A stretch of 36,591 nucleotides of DNA from contig CAREDV010000006.1 of the NCBI GenBank assembly GCA_948964545.1, positions 1-36,591 on the forward strand, written 5' to 3'. A program made the position numbers and the translations under genes. The notes under the pieces were generated by a model. It was not told where the DNA came from, did no database searches, and saw nothing but the letters and a program-made list of their open reading frames with translations. Below are positions 8,005 to 15,680 of this stretch, piece by piece (within the stretch, counting starts at the first letter, position 1; the number at the start of each line of letters is the position of its first letter). Source of the DNA: an uncultured bacterium (lineage in GTDB: Bacteria; Cyanobacteriota; Vampirovibrionia; Gastranaerophilales; Gastranaerophilaceae).

Positions 8005-8880
8005 ATGAAAAAGTTTGTAGATGATTTGCTGAATAAACAAAATATAGCCTCTTGGCTATTTATTCTGCCTGCAGTTTTAGGAACTTTTATATTTATTATA
8101 ATCCCTGTTGTATGTTCGTTCGGCTTGAGTTTTGCTAAGTGGGATTTACTAAATCCCGTGCAGTTTGTCGGTTTTGATAATTATAGGGAAATTTTTACTG
8201 AAACTTTATTCTATAAAATTTTATGGAACACTGTTGTTTTTGCTTTTTCAACATCAATTTTGGGAGTTATTATTCCGTTAATTCTTGCCTGTATATTGAA
8301 TTCTAAAATTAGAGGATCTGAATTTTATAAGACAGCATATTTTTTGCCGTTTATAACGCCAATGATTGTAATTGGTGTTGTTTGGGAATGGATTTTTGAC
8401 CCGAATATAGGATTATTAAAACATTTACATATAAATTGGCTTTATGACCAGCATTATGCCATGACAGCCTTAATAATTGTGTCTGTATGGAAACTTATCG
8501 GATATAATATGGTAATATTTTTGTCCGCATTGTCAGGAATTTCCCAGAGCATGTTTGAGGCATCCAAAATTGACGGTGCTAATGCTATTCAAACTTTTAA
8601 AAATGTGACAATACCGCTTTTGTCCCCGACTATATTTTTTGTTGTAATAATTACTGCAATAAGTTCTTTTCAGGTTTTTGATTTAATTTATCTGATGACA
8701 GAGGGCGGGCCTTTAGATAGCACAAATGTTTTGGTTTACGCGATATATAAAAATGCGTTTGAATACTTCAACGCAGGTAAGGCTTCTGCAATTGCATACG
8801 TTTTATTTATAATTATCCTTGTGCTGACACTTATTCAGTGGAATCTGCGCAAAAAACTTGTTTATAATGAAGAAATGTAA
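8005..8880 (+). CDS. Carbohydrate ABC transporter permease (MalF/UgpA type, CUT1 family)
   Basis: 291 residues with six predicted membrane helices. The cytoplasmic EAA loop is clear: EASKIDGANAIQTF (about residues 188-201) followed by IPLLSP. The N-terminal segment and the late ITAISSFQVFDLIYLMTEGGP block are standard for CUT1 MalF-like permeases. It should form half of a membrane channel with a MalG-like partner and take up a sugar or glycerol-phosphate. No partner permease, binding protein or ATPase is next to it, so the rest of the transporter is elsewhere. I start at ATG 8005; a TTG at 7990 would lie upstream of the predicted transcript start. There is no Shine-Dalgarno site, consistent with a leaderless mRNA. 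Confidence 0.88.
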   Translation: MKKFVDDLLNKQNIASWLFILPAVLGTFIFIIIPVVCSFGLSFAKWDLLNPVQFVGFDNYREIFTETLFYKILWNTVVFAFSTSILGVIIPLILACILNSKIRGSEFYKTAYFLPFITPMIVIGVVWEWIFDPNIGLLKHLHINWLYDQHYAMTALIIVSVWKLIGYNMVIFLSALSGISQSMFEASKIDGANAIQTFKNVTIPLLSPTIFFVVIITAISSFQVFDLIYLMTEGGPLDSTNVLVYAIYKNAFEYFNAGKASAIAYVLFIIILVLTLIQWNLRKKLVYNEEM

Positions 8881-8940
8881 CAATGAATTAAAGTTTTTAT
8901 AAACTTGCGCCGTTATATATCGTATAGGAGAATGTGTGTC

Positions 8941-9072
8941 ATGTTTGAAGACTTAAAAAAAGAAAATATTATAATTGATATTACAAATCTTATGGGTAAT
9001 TTAGAAGTTGATTGCGATGAATATTGCGAGTTTATGAAAGGTGTAATTTTAAATACATCTGGATTAAACTAG
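8941..9072 (+). CDS. Small hypothetical protein (43 residues)
   Basis: An open frame of 43 codons from ATG to TAG, beginning MFEDLKKENIIIDITNLMGN and holding two cysteines (CDEYC). A good ribosome site, TAGGAGAA, lies 8-15 bases upstream. This is better than chance for a gap of 233 bases that otherwise has no gene. It is acidic with no membrane segment and I do not recognise it. It lies between the permease and the CoA-disulfide-reductase-like gene, both on the same strand. Confidence 0.5.
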   Translation: MFEDLKKENIIIDITNLMGNLEVDCDEYCEFMKGVILNTSGLN

Positions 9073-9101
9073 TGTCTGATGTATAAATTTTATAATGAAT
9101 T

Positions 9102-9113
9102 TATATTAAGTTT
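9102..9113 (+). promoter_or_regulatory. Candidate leaderless -10 element of the flavoprotein gene
   Basis: TATATT at 9102-9107 ends six bases before ATG 9114, with no Shine-Dalgarno run upstream. A better-looking TATAAT at 9091-9096 would instead give an 11-base leader. No convincing -35 is seen for either. Confidence 0.3.
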
Positions 9114-10472
9114 ATGAAAATCGTAATTTTAGGCGGTGTTGCAGCAGGTGCAAAGGCAGCCGCAAAAGCAAGAAGAATGTTACCTGATGCAGATATAAAT
9201 TTATATACGGATGATACGCATATATCATATTCAGCGTGTGGACTTCCATACTATATTGAGGGTAATTTTGAAGATTACAGAATGCTCTTAGTGCGTTCTC
9301 CAGAAGAATTTGAAGCCGTAAATGTTCATATTCACTTAAGACATAGAGCAGTAAAAATTATTCCGTGCTGTAAACAGGTTCTTATACAGGATTTAGATAA
9401 TAATAAGGCAGAACTGGTTGATTATGATAAATTAATTATAGCAACAGGTGCTAGAGCAACTGTCCCGCCTATAAAAAATATTGATTTGAAAAATATATTT
9501 ACTGTCAGAAAAATTGAAGACGGAATTGCAATAAAAGAAAAAGCAATGCAGTCAAAAAATGCAGTAATACTCGGCGGGGGATATATTGGTATTGAAATGC
9601 TTGAAGCACTTGTTAAGCAGAATTTGCATGTAACTTTATTTGAGTATTCTGATTATATAATGCGTCATTTTGATCCTGATATGTCAAATCTGATTTACGA
9701 ACAGCTCATGTCAACCGCAGACGGCAGATTTGAGATTTATACAAATGAACTTGTAACAGAATTTTCTGGTGATAATAATGGCGTAAATACTGTCAGAACA
9801 GGTTCGGGCAAGGTGTTAAATGTTGACATGGTAATTGTTGCTGCAGGTGCAACACCTAATGTTGAAATTGCAAGAGAAGCAGGGATTGCAATAGGTGAAA
9901 CTGGGGCAATAAAAGTTAATGATAGAATGCAGACAAATTTTGAAGATATTTATGCTTGTGGCGATTGTGTCGAAGAAAATCTTTTAATTTCTAACACAAA
10001 AATTTGGATGCCTTTAGGTTCAAATGCAAATAAAGAAGGCCGTACTGCAGGTATTAATGCGTGCGGTGGGGATGATAAATTCCATGGGGTTTTAGGATCA
10101 GCTGTTACACGCTGTTTATCCTTGACCATGTCATTAACAGGTTTAACTGTTGAGAATGCAGAAAAACTTGGGTATGAGCCTGTTTTTGTAAAGGTTACTA
10201 AAAATGATAAAGTTGGTTATATGCCAGATGTCAATAATATAACCTTGAAGCTTGTCGCGGATAAAAAAACAGGATTATTACTCGGATGTCAGGCTATAGG
10301 AACGGGTGATGCGGACAAAAGAGTTAATACCGTAACTTCTGCATTGCTTGCAAAATTGACAATTGAAGAATTTTTCAAAAATGACATAACCTATGCCCCT
10401 CCGTATTCTCCAACAATTGATCCGCTGTTAAATGCGGCACAGATATTGTTAGGGATGATTAACAAAGATTAG
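9114..10472 (+). CDS. CoA-disulfide reductase/NADH oxidase-like flavoprotein
   Basis: 452 residues of the class III pyridine nucleotide-disulfide oxidoreductase family. The N-terminal FAD motif is GGVAAGAKAA (about 7-16). The redox cysteine lies in SACGLPYY at C42, the single active cysteine of CoA-disulfide reductases and NADH oxidases. The NAD-binding GGGYIGIE is at about 154-161, and the second FAD motif IYACGDC at about 300. The C-terminal dimerisation domain is complete. It probably uses NAD(P)H to reduce CoA disulfide, polysulfide or oxygen, useful for an anaerobe under oxidative stress. The exact acceptor is not decidable. Its last 14 bases overlap the convergent flavoprotein gene. Confidence 0.88.
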   Translation: MKIVILGGVAAGAKAAAKARRMLPDADINLYTDDTHISYSACGLPYYIEGNFEDYRMLLVRSPEEFEAVNVHIHLRHRAVKIIPCCKQVLIQDLDNNKAELVDYDKLIIATGARATVPPIKNIDLKNIFTVRKIEDGIAIKEKAMQSKNAVILGGGYIGIEMLEALVKQNLHVTLFEYSDYIMRHFDPDMSNLIYEQLMSTADGRFEIYTNELVTEFSGDNNGVNTVRTGSGKVLNVDMVIVAAGATPNVEIAREAGIAIGETGAIKVNDRMQTNFEDIYACGDCVEENLLISNTKIWMPLGSNANKEGRTAGINACGGDDKFHGVLGSAVTRCLSLTMSLTGLTVENAEKLGYEPVFVKVTKNDKVGYMPDVNNITLKLVADKKTGLLLGCQAIGTGDADKRVNTVTSALLAKLTIEEFFKNDITYAPPYSPTIDPLLNAAQILLGMINKD

Positions 10473-11706
10473 CAATATACTTTGCAGCACCCTCACCCAT
10501 TGAAAAACAGCTTGCCTGAACACGCAGTGCACCCTGTGCCATGTAATCTGCTGATAAACAACGTCCTGCAGCAAACAAATTATCAATATCAGCAGAAATA
10601 AGGCTTTCAATCGGTAATTGATAGTCTTGAACAATCTGTAATGTCGATTTATCACGCTCATTTGAGTGAACATCAACAGGATAATCAGAAATTACTACAG
10701 GATTTTCAAACTTTTTACCTGATTTTAAATCATCAATTGTATAAATATATTTGCCCTTAATACGCCTTGAAACCCTTACGCCGAGCATATCTGCAATGTT
10801 CGAAATATACGCTTTTTCAAACCCAGGCAAATAATTCTTACAAAAATTTGATAATCTAAATATACTTTGCCGCATTGCTGCTAAAGCCTTTGAATAATCT
10901 AAGTTTTCAACCATTCTTGGACAGTTAAAAGCAATACTGTCAGGCATTCCTGCAACTGTAAATATCTGAAAATAGTTTCTATCAGAGTCTTTTAAGACCC
11001 CCTTGTTGACAGCATCCTCAAACAACGGTGCTAAAGCCCATTTTTTACCGCTATCCCACGTATACGCAGTAGAAAGGTGTATGTTGTCGTCAATTTCTTC
11101 AACAGTTGTAACATTTCTATCACTATCAAGCTCTAGCAGCCAATTTGAAAACTCTTTTAAATCAACTCCACCCATGATAAATCTTAAACTAACAGGCTGC
11201 TCAAAATTTTCTAAAAATTCACAATTACAAATTTTTCCGATTTCGCAATTTCCTGTCGTATCAATTACGTATCTCGTATCGATACTTACTGATAATATAT
11301 TTTGTACCTTATAGTTATATGGTGATAATATTTGCAAAGATTTTATCATTTTATTTTCACGAATTACATCAGTTATTTCTGTATTAAAAAGCACTTCTAC
11401 TCCAGATTTTGTCATTAAATTATCTAAAGCGATTTTTGTAAGTTCGGGATTAAACCAGCCTGGATTGTCTTGGTAAGTTATTTGTCCGCCAATTGAGTGT
11501 AATTCGGCAATTAATTCATTGTAAAAATCGGTATTAATCTGGTTTTTACCAGACTTCATCACAGGAACAACAAGTCCTGACGTAATTGTACCGCCCAAAT
11601 GTATGTTTTTTTCTATCAAAAGTGTTTTTAAACCAAGTTTTCCAGCCGTATATGCAGCCGAACAGCCTGCAGTTCCGCCGCCGACAACTACTAAATCATA
11701 TTTCAT
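10459..11706 (-). CDS. FAD-dependent oxidoreductase (FAD_oxidored family)
   Basis: 415 residues. The N-terminus has a Rossmann FAD motif (VVVGGGTAGCSAAYTAG, about 7-23) followed by EKNIHLGGTITSGLV. The C-terminus closes with NLFAAGRCLSADYMAQGA, the second FAD contact of this family. The substrate is unknown. Its ATG lies inside the end of the upstream methyltransferase gene with an 11-base overlap, and a strong CAGGAG site precedes it, so the two proteins are made from one message. E. coli MnmC fuses a related methyltransferase to an FAD oxidase, but that oxidase is of the DAO family, so equivalence is only a hypothesis. It overlaps the convergent flavoprotein gene by 14 bases, and no terminator is seen between them. 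Confidence 0.85.
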   Translation of the reverse strand: MKYDLVVVGGGTAGCSAAYTAGKLGLKTLLIEKNIHLGGTITSGLVVPVMKSGKNQINTDFYNELIAELHSIGGQITYQDNPGWFNPELTKIALDNLMTKSGVEVLFNTEITDVIRENKMIKSLQILSPYNYKVQNILSVSIDTRYVIDTTGNCEIGKICNCEFLENFEQPVSLRFIMGGVDLKEFSNWLLELDSDRNVTTVEEIDDNIHLSTAYTWDSGKKWALAPLFEDAVNKGVLKDSDRNYFQIFTVAGMPDSIAFNCPRMVENLDYSKALAAMRQSIFRLSNFCKNYLPGFEKAYISNIADMLGVRVSRRIKGKYIYTIDDLKSGKKFENPVVISDYPVDVHSNERDKSTLQIVQDYQLPIESLISADIDNLFAAGRCLSADYMAQGALRVQASCFSMGEGAAKYIANLC

Positions 11707-12883
11707 TGCTTCTCCTGTATTGTTTTATAAATTTTGAACTTGAAATAAGGGGGGAATTTTCAACTTCAATTTTATGCGCCTCAATTATAGCCTCATTATC
11801 AAGCGTTAAACTTTTGTCACGATAAAATATACCTGCTTTTGTTTTCATAAGCCCTAAATCGTATTCTGAAAGCTCATGTTTTATAAGCGATTTATTTTTA
11901 ACTGCAATTGTACCTGTAAATTTCTTAGCTGAATCTGAGTAAATCTTTCCTACATAAAATCCTGCATTTAAAAAAGCATTTCTGACTAGTGCCGAATTTG
12001 AGTATGTCAAAACCATTCCGTCATCTTCAAGATGTTCATATATCAGTTTAAAAAAATCAATAGTCCACAAGCAAGGACATTTTACTGGTGTAAAGGCATC
12101 TAAAAATACGTAATTATATTTATTACTATCATTTTTTACAGCAGTCCTCGCATCCTCTATGCTAAGCTTAAAATTAAAATCAATTAATTTAAGGGCATTT
12201 ATAGCGTTTTTATAACACGGCGACAGATACCTATAATAGATATTATGTAAGAAGCTTATAAACTGCCTTAAATGAGTTATTTTACACGTCTGATTTTTAT
12301 AAAGTTTGAATAAACCGTACATATATTTATCAAAATACTGCGAATATTCACTTGCCTTCAAAACCTCCTCGGCTTCACTGTCAATAAGCGGAAATAGCTT
12401 TTTGCCCAGCATAATTTCAATTTCTTTTCTTAATTCAAAGCGACAGGAGATTTTATCCGACAGCATTTTTTGAATTTTTTCCTGCTCAAATGAAAGTTTA
12501 TTATTTTTTCTTGTTTTTTTATTGCTGATAAAAAATGGAGATAAATATGCTAAATTTTTATCCGTGTCTATGGCATGTATAAAAATCTTGCGTTTTATAT
12601 TATTGCCATATAACTTATCGATATGTTTAATATTATCTTTATATATCGTTTCGTTATAGATAAAATTTAAAAAACTTTTTGTGTTGTATCCGATTCCAAA
12701 ACAAATATCTAAAATTTTTATTTCGGAATTTTTTTGTAAAAAATTTTTCAAATCTGATGGCAGAATAAACTTTTCGTATGCTTCGGTTAAAGCGCCGTAT
12801 GTTGAATGGTAAATATCATCTGCATTAGGCGAAAAAAGTCCTACTGAACCATCATTTGTAAAATATGGATATAATTTGTACAT
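11696..12883 (-). CDS. MnmC-type SAM-dependent methyltransferase (tRNA wobble-uridine modification family)
   Basis: 395 residues. It opens with the MnmC signature DGSVGLFSPN, YHSTYGALTEA (residues 11-35). The SAM motif LDICFGIGYNT is at 58-68, DAR at 244-246, and LDAFTPVKCPCLWT at 261-274, all characteristic of the MnmC methyltransferase domain that completes mnm5s2U34 in tRNA. Between the SAM motif block and DAR there is an extra helical, Lys-rich stretch of about 110 residues (115-225) not expected in the roughly 250-residue E. coli domain. No FAD domain is fused. Instead a separate flavoprotein gene overlaps its end by 11 bases. It has no ribosome site, and a strong promoter places +1 on the ATG. 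Confidence 0.8.
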   Translation of the reverse strand: MYKLYPYFTNDGSVGLFSPNADDIYHSTYGALTEAYEKFILPSDLKNFLQKNSEIKILDICFGIGYNTKSFLNFIYNETIYKDNIKHIDKLYGNNIKRKIFIHAIDTDKNLAYLSPFFISNKKTRKNNKLSFEQEKIQKMLSDKISCRFELRKEIEIMLGKKLFPLIDSEAEEVLKASEYSQYFDKYMYGLFKLYKNQTCKITHLRQFISFLHNIYYRYLSPCYKNAINALKLIDFNFKLSIEDARTAVKNDSNKYNYVFLDAFTPVKCPCLWTIDFFKLIYEHLEDDGMVLTYSNSALVRNAFLNAGFYVGKIYSDSAKKFTGTIAVKNKSLIKHELSEYDLGLMKTKAGIFYRDKSLTLDNEAIIEAHKIEVENSPLISSSKFIKQYRRSNEI

Positions 12884-12889
12884 GTGCTT

Positions 12890-12918
12890 ATTATAGAATA
12901 TATTGAAATTATTGGCAA
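12890..12918 (-). promoter_or_regulatory. Promoter of the methyltransferase-flavoprotein operon (leaderless)
   Basis: TTGCCA (12913-12918), 17-base spacer, TATAAT (12890-12895) on the minus strand. The predicted +1 is 12883, the A of the start codon. This is one of the best leaderless candidates in the window. Confidence 0.7.
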
Positions 12919-12940
12919 ATTTGTGTGTTTCTGTTATAAT
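12912..12940 (+). promoter_or_regulatory. thrB promoter, -35 overlapping the divergent promoter
   Basis: TTGGCA (12912-12917), 17-base spacer, TATAAT (12935-12940); predicted start about 12947, leader about 15 bases with GTGGA before ATG. The -35 box shares five bases with the minus-strand TTGCCA, so the two polymerase sites exclude each other. Confidence 0.75.
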
Positions 12941-12961
12941 TAAGAAGAAAGTGGAATAATT

Positions 12962-13906
12962 ATGAAAATAAGTGTGAAAGTGCCAGCTACAACGGCAAAT
13001 ATAGGCCCTGGATTTGACAGTCTTGGAATGGCGTTACCCCTGTATAATACGATAACCATTGAAGAAACAGTTTTACCAGGCACTGGAATTGAGATTAATG
13101 TTTTAAATGACACGCAGTCTGCGGGTGATTTTATAATGGAACATATTCCAATGGATGAAAACAGTATTATTTATAAGGCGGTTGAGCTTCTATATAACTC
13201 TATTGGTCAGAGCCCAAGCGAATTAAAGATTACTGTTCAGTCTCAAATTCCTATTGCAAGAGGTTTGGGAAGCAGTGCATCAGTAATTGTCGGGGGGCTT
13301 TTAGCTGCTAATGAACTTTTAGGTAAACCTGCAGATGAAGTTGCTTTATTGTCAATAGCAACAGAAGTTGAGGGACATCCTGATAACGTTACACCTGCAA
13401 TTGTAGGCGGTTTGGTATTATCTTCCCAAGAAGATGACGGCAGAATTATTTATACAAAACTAGATTGGCCTGATGAGTGGGACATTACAGTTTGTGTGCC
13501 TGATTATGAATTATCAACTGATATTTCACGTTCAGTTTTGCCTGCAGAAGTTCCTATGTCTGATGCTGTGTTTAATGCTAAACGTATGGGAATGTTTGTT
13601 CAGGCGGTTAATACTAAAGATTCGGAATTAATGAAACTTGCATTGCAAGACAGATTACACCAGCCATACAGAATGAAATTAGTTCCAGGACTTGATAAAA
13701 TTATTGAAAACTTAAAACATGAAGAAAACGTTTTAGGCTGCGTATTGAGCGGAGCAGGTCCGTCAATTTTGATAATTTCTCAGAAAAACAATCTTGATAA
13801 GATTAAATCAATTGTTAAGGATACGTGGGAAAGTTTAAACGTAAAAGCAAATATAATGACTTTACCAGTTGAAAAGCAAGGTGCTCAAATTATTACTCAA
13901 GAATAA
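12962..13906 (+). CDS. thrB: Homoserine kinase
   Basis: 314 residues, the usual length. The GHMP kinase N-terminal block VPATTANIGPGFDSLGMAL (about residues 6-24) and the ATP loop PIARGLGSSAS (about 98-108) are both intact. The C-terminal GHMP segment includes LSGAGPSILI. It phosphorylates L-homoserine with ATP, the step before threonine synthase. No thrA, thrC or hom gene is adjacent, so the pathway is scattered. It has its own promoter, and a strong hairpin follows the stop. Confidence 0.95.
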   Translation: MKISVKVPATTANIGPGFDSLGMALPLYNTITIEETVLPGTGIEINVLNDTQSAGDFIMEHIPMDENSIIYKAVELLYNSIGQSPSELKITVQSQIPIARGLGSSASVIVGGLLAANELLGKPADEVALLSIATEVEGHPDNVTPAIVGGLVLSSQEDDGRIIYTKLDWPDEWDITVCVPDYELSTDISRSVLPAEVPMSDAVFNAKRMGMFVQAVNTKDSELMKLALQDRLHQPYRMKLVPGLDKIIENLKHEENVLGCVLSGAGPSILIISQKNNLDKIKSIVKDTWESLNVKANIMTLPVEKQGAQIITQE

Positions 13907-13907
13907 C

Positions 13908-13940
13908 TTAAGAGGCTCTCCATATTGGAGGGCCTCTTAA
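13908..13940. terminator. Hairpin between convergent thrB and coiled-coil gene
   Basis: Arms 13908-13921 and 13927-13940 pair over 14 bp (one T-G) with a 5-base loop ATATT. It starts two bases after the thrB stop and ends two bases before the minus-strand stop at 13943. U-runs on both sides are weak, but stem strength and placement fit a bidirectional terminator. Confidence 0.75.
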
Positions 13941-13942
13941 AT

Positions 13943-14470
13943 TTATTGTCCTGTATAATTTGGTGCCAGGTTCTTCGCGCCGTCTTTTTCTTCTTCTTTC
14001 TTCGCGTCGTATTCGGCTTTTGCGATTTGCAGTCGTGATTCCAAATTATCTTTTTCTGTTTGTAAATCCTCTTCCACATCCTTAAGTGCCATCAAATCAG
14101 CCTCTCGCTGCATTTCAAACATGTTCTGCCAAACTGTTTGCGCTGCGGAGCATTGCATTTGTGCGAATTGCATTGCTTGTGAATATTTAGTAGTGTCAAT
14201 GCCTCCAAATAATTGAGTAGCCACCTCTGGCGTCATACCTGCAACCGATGTACCCATCGGCATACCTAAGTAACCAAACATTGCTGCTTGCATTTGGGCT
14301 TGCATCTGTTGTCTCATGTTACGTTCTTGAACTTGGTACATCTTTTCTTTTTGACCAATTTCTCTCGTAACAGAACGCAAACGGCTTTGGACACTCGTCA
14401 TTTGATACTGTAAATCTCTGACGAGTCTTCCGGCCATTAATTTTCCATATGCGCCTGATAAGAAACCCAT
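13943..14470 (-). CDS. Unknown coiled-coil protein, Met/Gln-rich
   Basis: 175 residues, family not recognised. Residues about 15-62 form a long Gln/Met/Arg-rich helix (RNMRQQMQAQMQAAMFG). A Gly/Met/Pro-rich break follows at about 64-90. A second helix with strong heptad charge pattern spans about 105-160 (EEDLQTEKDNLESRLQIAKA), ending in a polar tail. No signal peptide or membrane segment. The helix-hinge-helix plan resembles structural or export-accessory coiled coils, but no assignment is justified. A clear AAAGGATAA site precedes the ATG. Its 3' codons are somewhat GC-richer than neighbouring genes. Confidence 0.75.
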   Translation of the reverse strand: MGFLSGAYGKLMAGRLVRDLQYQMTSVQSRLRSVTREIGQKEKMYQVQERNMRQQMQAQMQAAMFGYLGMPMGTSVAGMTPEVATQLFGGIDTTKYSQAMQFAQMQCSAAQTVWQNMFEMQREADLMALKDVEEDLQTEKDNLESRLQIAKAEYDAKKEEEKDGAKNLAPNYTGQ

Positions 14471-14608
14471 TGCTTTATCCTTTGTGTTTAGTCCTCGTAA
14501 TAATATAAAGTATTTTATTTATTAATAATTGCCTTTTTTAAAAAAATATGTTAAGTTTTCGTAACAATTGTAAATTTTTTTTTTAAATAATACTGATAAA
14601 GGTTACTA

Positions 14609-14636
14609 TTTACATATCTGATTTTCCTGTTATAAT
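14609..14636 (+). promoter_or_regulatory. Promoter of the AI-2E transporter-radical SAM operon
   Basis: TTTACA (14609-14614), 16-base spacer, TATAAT (14631-14636); predicted start about 14643, followed by AAAGGAGAA before ATG 14655. Confidence 0.65.
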
Positions 14637-14654
14637 CAGCTTAAAGGAGAATTT

Positions 14655-15680
14655 ATGTTTAGCAAAAGATTTTGGACTGGTAAAAATATTATTTTTATAA
14701 TTTTAGTATTATCACTCTTATTAATTTTTCCAAAAATTATTGGTATATTAATGTTGTTTTTTGGTTCGTATGTTTTAGCTTGCGCTCTAAATCCTTATGT
14801 GACAAAACTTATGAACAAAATGAGCAGACCTCTTGCATCGTCAATTGTTATGTTTTTAAGTATATTGTCAATAATTGCTCTATTTATTCCGATATTTTTT
14901 GTTGCGTTTAAAGAGATTAAAACATTTATGATAACTTTGCCTGACAAAATTACAGGCGTTACAACGTTCCTTATGAACTTTAATATTAGCGGACATAAAA
15001 TACCTGATATTGTTGATATAGATGCTCTTTTAAATAACTCATCAGCAGTTGCTCAAGGGGTTGTTAATCATTCATTGTCAATTACAGCAGGAATAATACA
15101 AGCAATAGTCATTCTTGTTGCTATGACTATGATTGTATATTACATATTAATTGATAAAGTTTATTTAAAACAAAAATTTTTAGAATTTTTTCCGCCTGAT
15201 TTAAAAAATAAAGCAGAAAGTATTTTAAGTACAATAAGTACAAAAGTTGGTCAATATGTAAGAGCTCAAATTTTATCAATGGCTGCAGTAGGAATTATGA
15301 TTTCTATTCTTCTTGTTATATTCGGAGTTGAGTATTCGACGCTGCTTGGTTTAATAAGCGGAATCCTTGATATTATACCGTTACTCGGCCCGTCAATCGC
15401 TCTTGGTGTAATTTTACTTGTTGCATATCCGTTAGGTATAGGCAAATTGATATTAATTATTATAGGCTTCTTGGTTGTACAGCAGATTTCAAATTATGTT
15501 GTAAGACCATTGTTATTTGGCAAAATGATGTCGTTACATCCGCTTATGATATTTTTAGCATTATTCTTAGCACAGCAATTTTTAGGGTTCTGGGGAGTAA
15601 TTTTATCACCTGCAATCGCTGCAACAGTTTGTGTTTTGATTGATGAATTGTATTTAAAACCTATCAAAGGGAAAGAATAA
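14655..15680 (+). CDS. AI-2E family transporter (PerM/YdiK type)
   Basis: 341 residues with about seven to eight membrane helices and the family's large middle soluble part (about residues 90-150). Family hallmarks are the GILDIIPLLGPSIALG block (about residues 236-251) and LHPLMIFLALFLAQQ (about 295-309). Despite its name the family covers many exporters and membrane proteins of unknown cargo, so autoinducer transport should not be assumed. Strong AAAGGAGAA ribosome site. Its stop is immediately followed by the ATG of the radical SAM gene, so the two form an operon. Confidence 0.88.
   Translation: MFSKRFWTGKNIIFIILVLSLLLIFPKIIGILMLFFGSYVLACALNPYVTKLMNKMSRPLASSIVMFLSILSIIALFIPIFFVAFKEIKTFMITLPDKITGVTTFLMNFNISGHKIPDIVDIDALLNNSSAVAQGVVNHSLSITAGIIQAIVILVAMTMIVYYILIDKVYLKQKFLEFFPPDLKNKAESILSTISTKVGQYVRAQILSMAAVGIMISILLVIFGVEYSTLLGLISGILDIIPLLGPSIALGVILLVAYPLGIGKLILIIIGFLVVQQISNYVVRPLLFGKMMSLHPLMIFLALFLAQQFLGFWGVILSPAIAATVCVLIDELYLKPIKGKE

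Noticed and set aside
8889..8905. AAGTTT/AAACTT hairpin after the permease as a terminator
   Set aside because: Six AT pairs with no following U-run; it would not be stable enough.
10459..12883. Methyltransferase and flavoprotein as a frameshifted single MnmC gene
   Set aside because: The flavoprotein has its own ATG and strong CAGGAG site, and its family differs from the MnmC oxidase domain, so two genuine genes are more likely.
13897..14079. Lys-rich minus-strand ORF spanning the thrB terminator
   Set aside because: Out-of-frame shadow of the coiled-coil gene; no ribosome site and it runs through the terminator hairpin.
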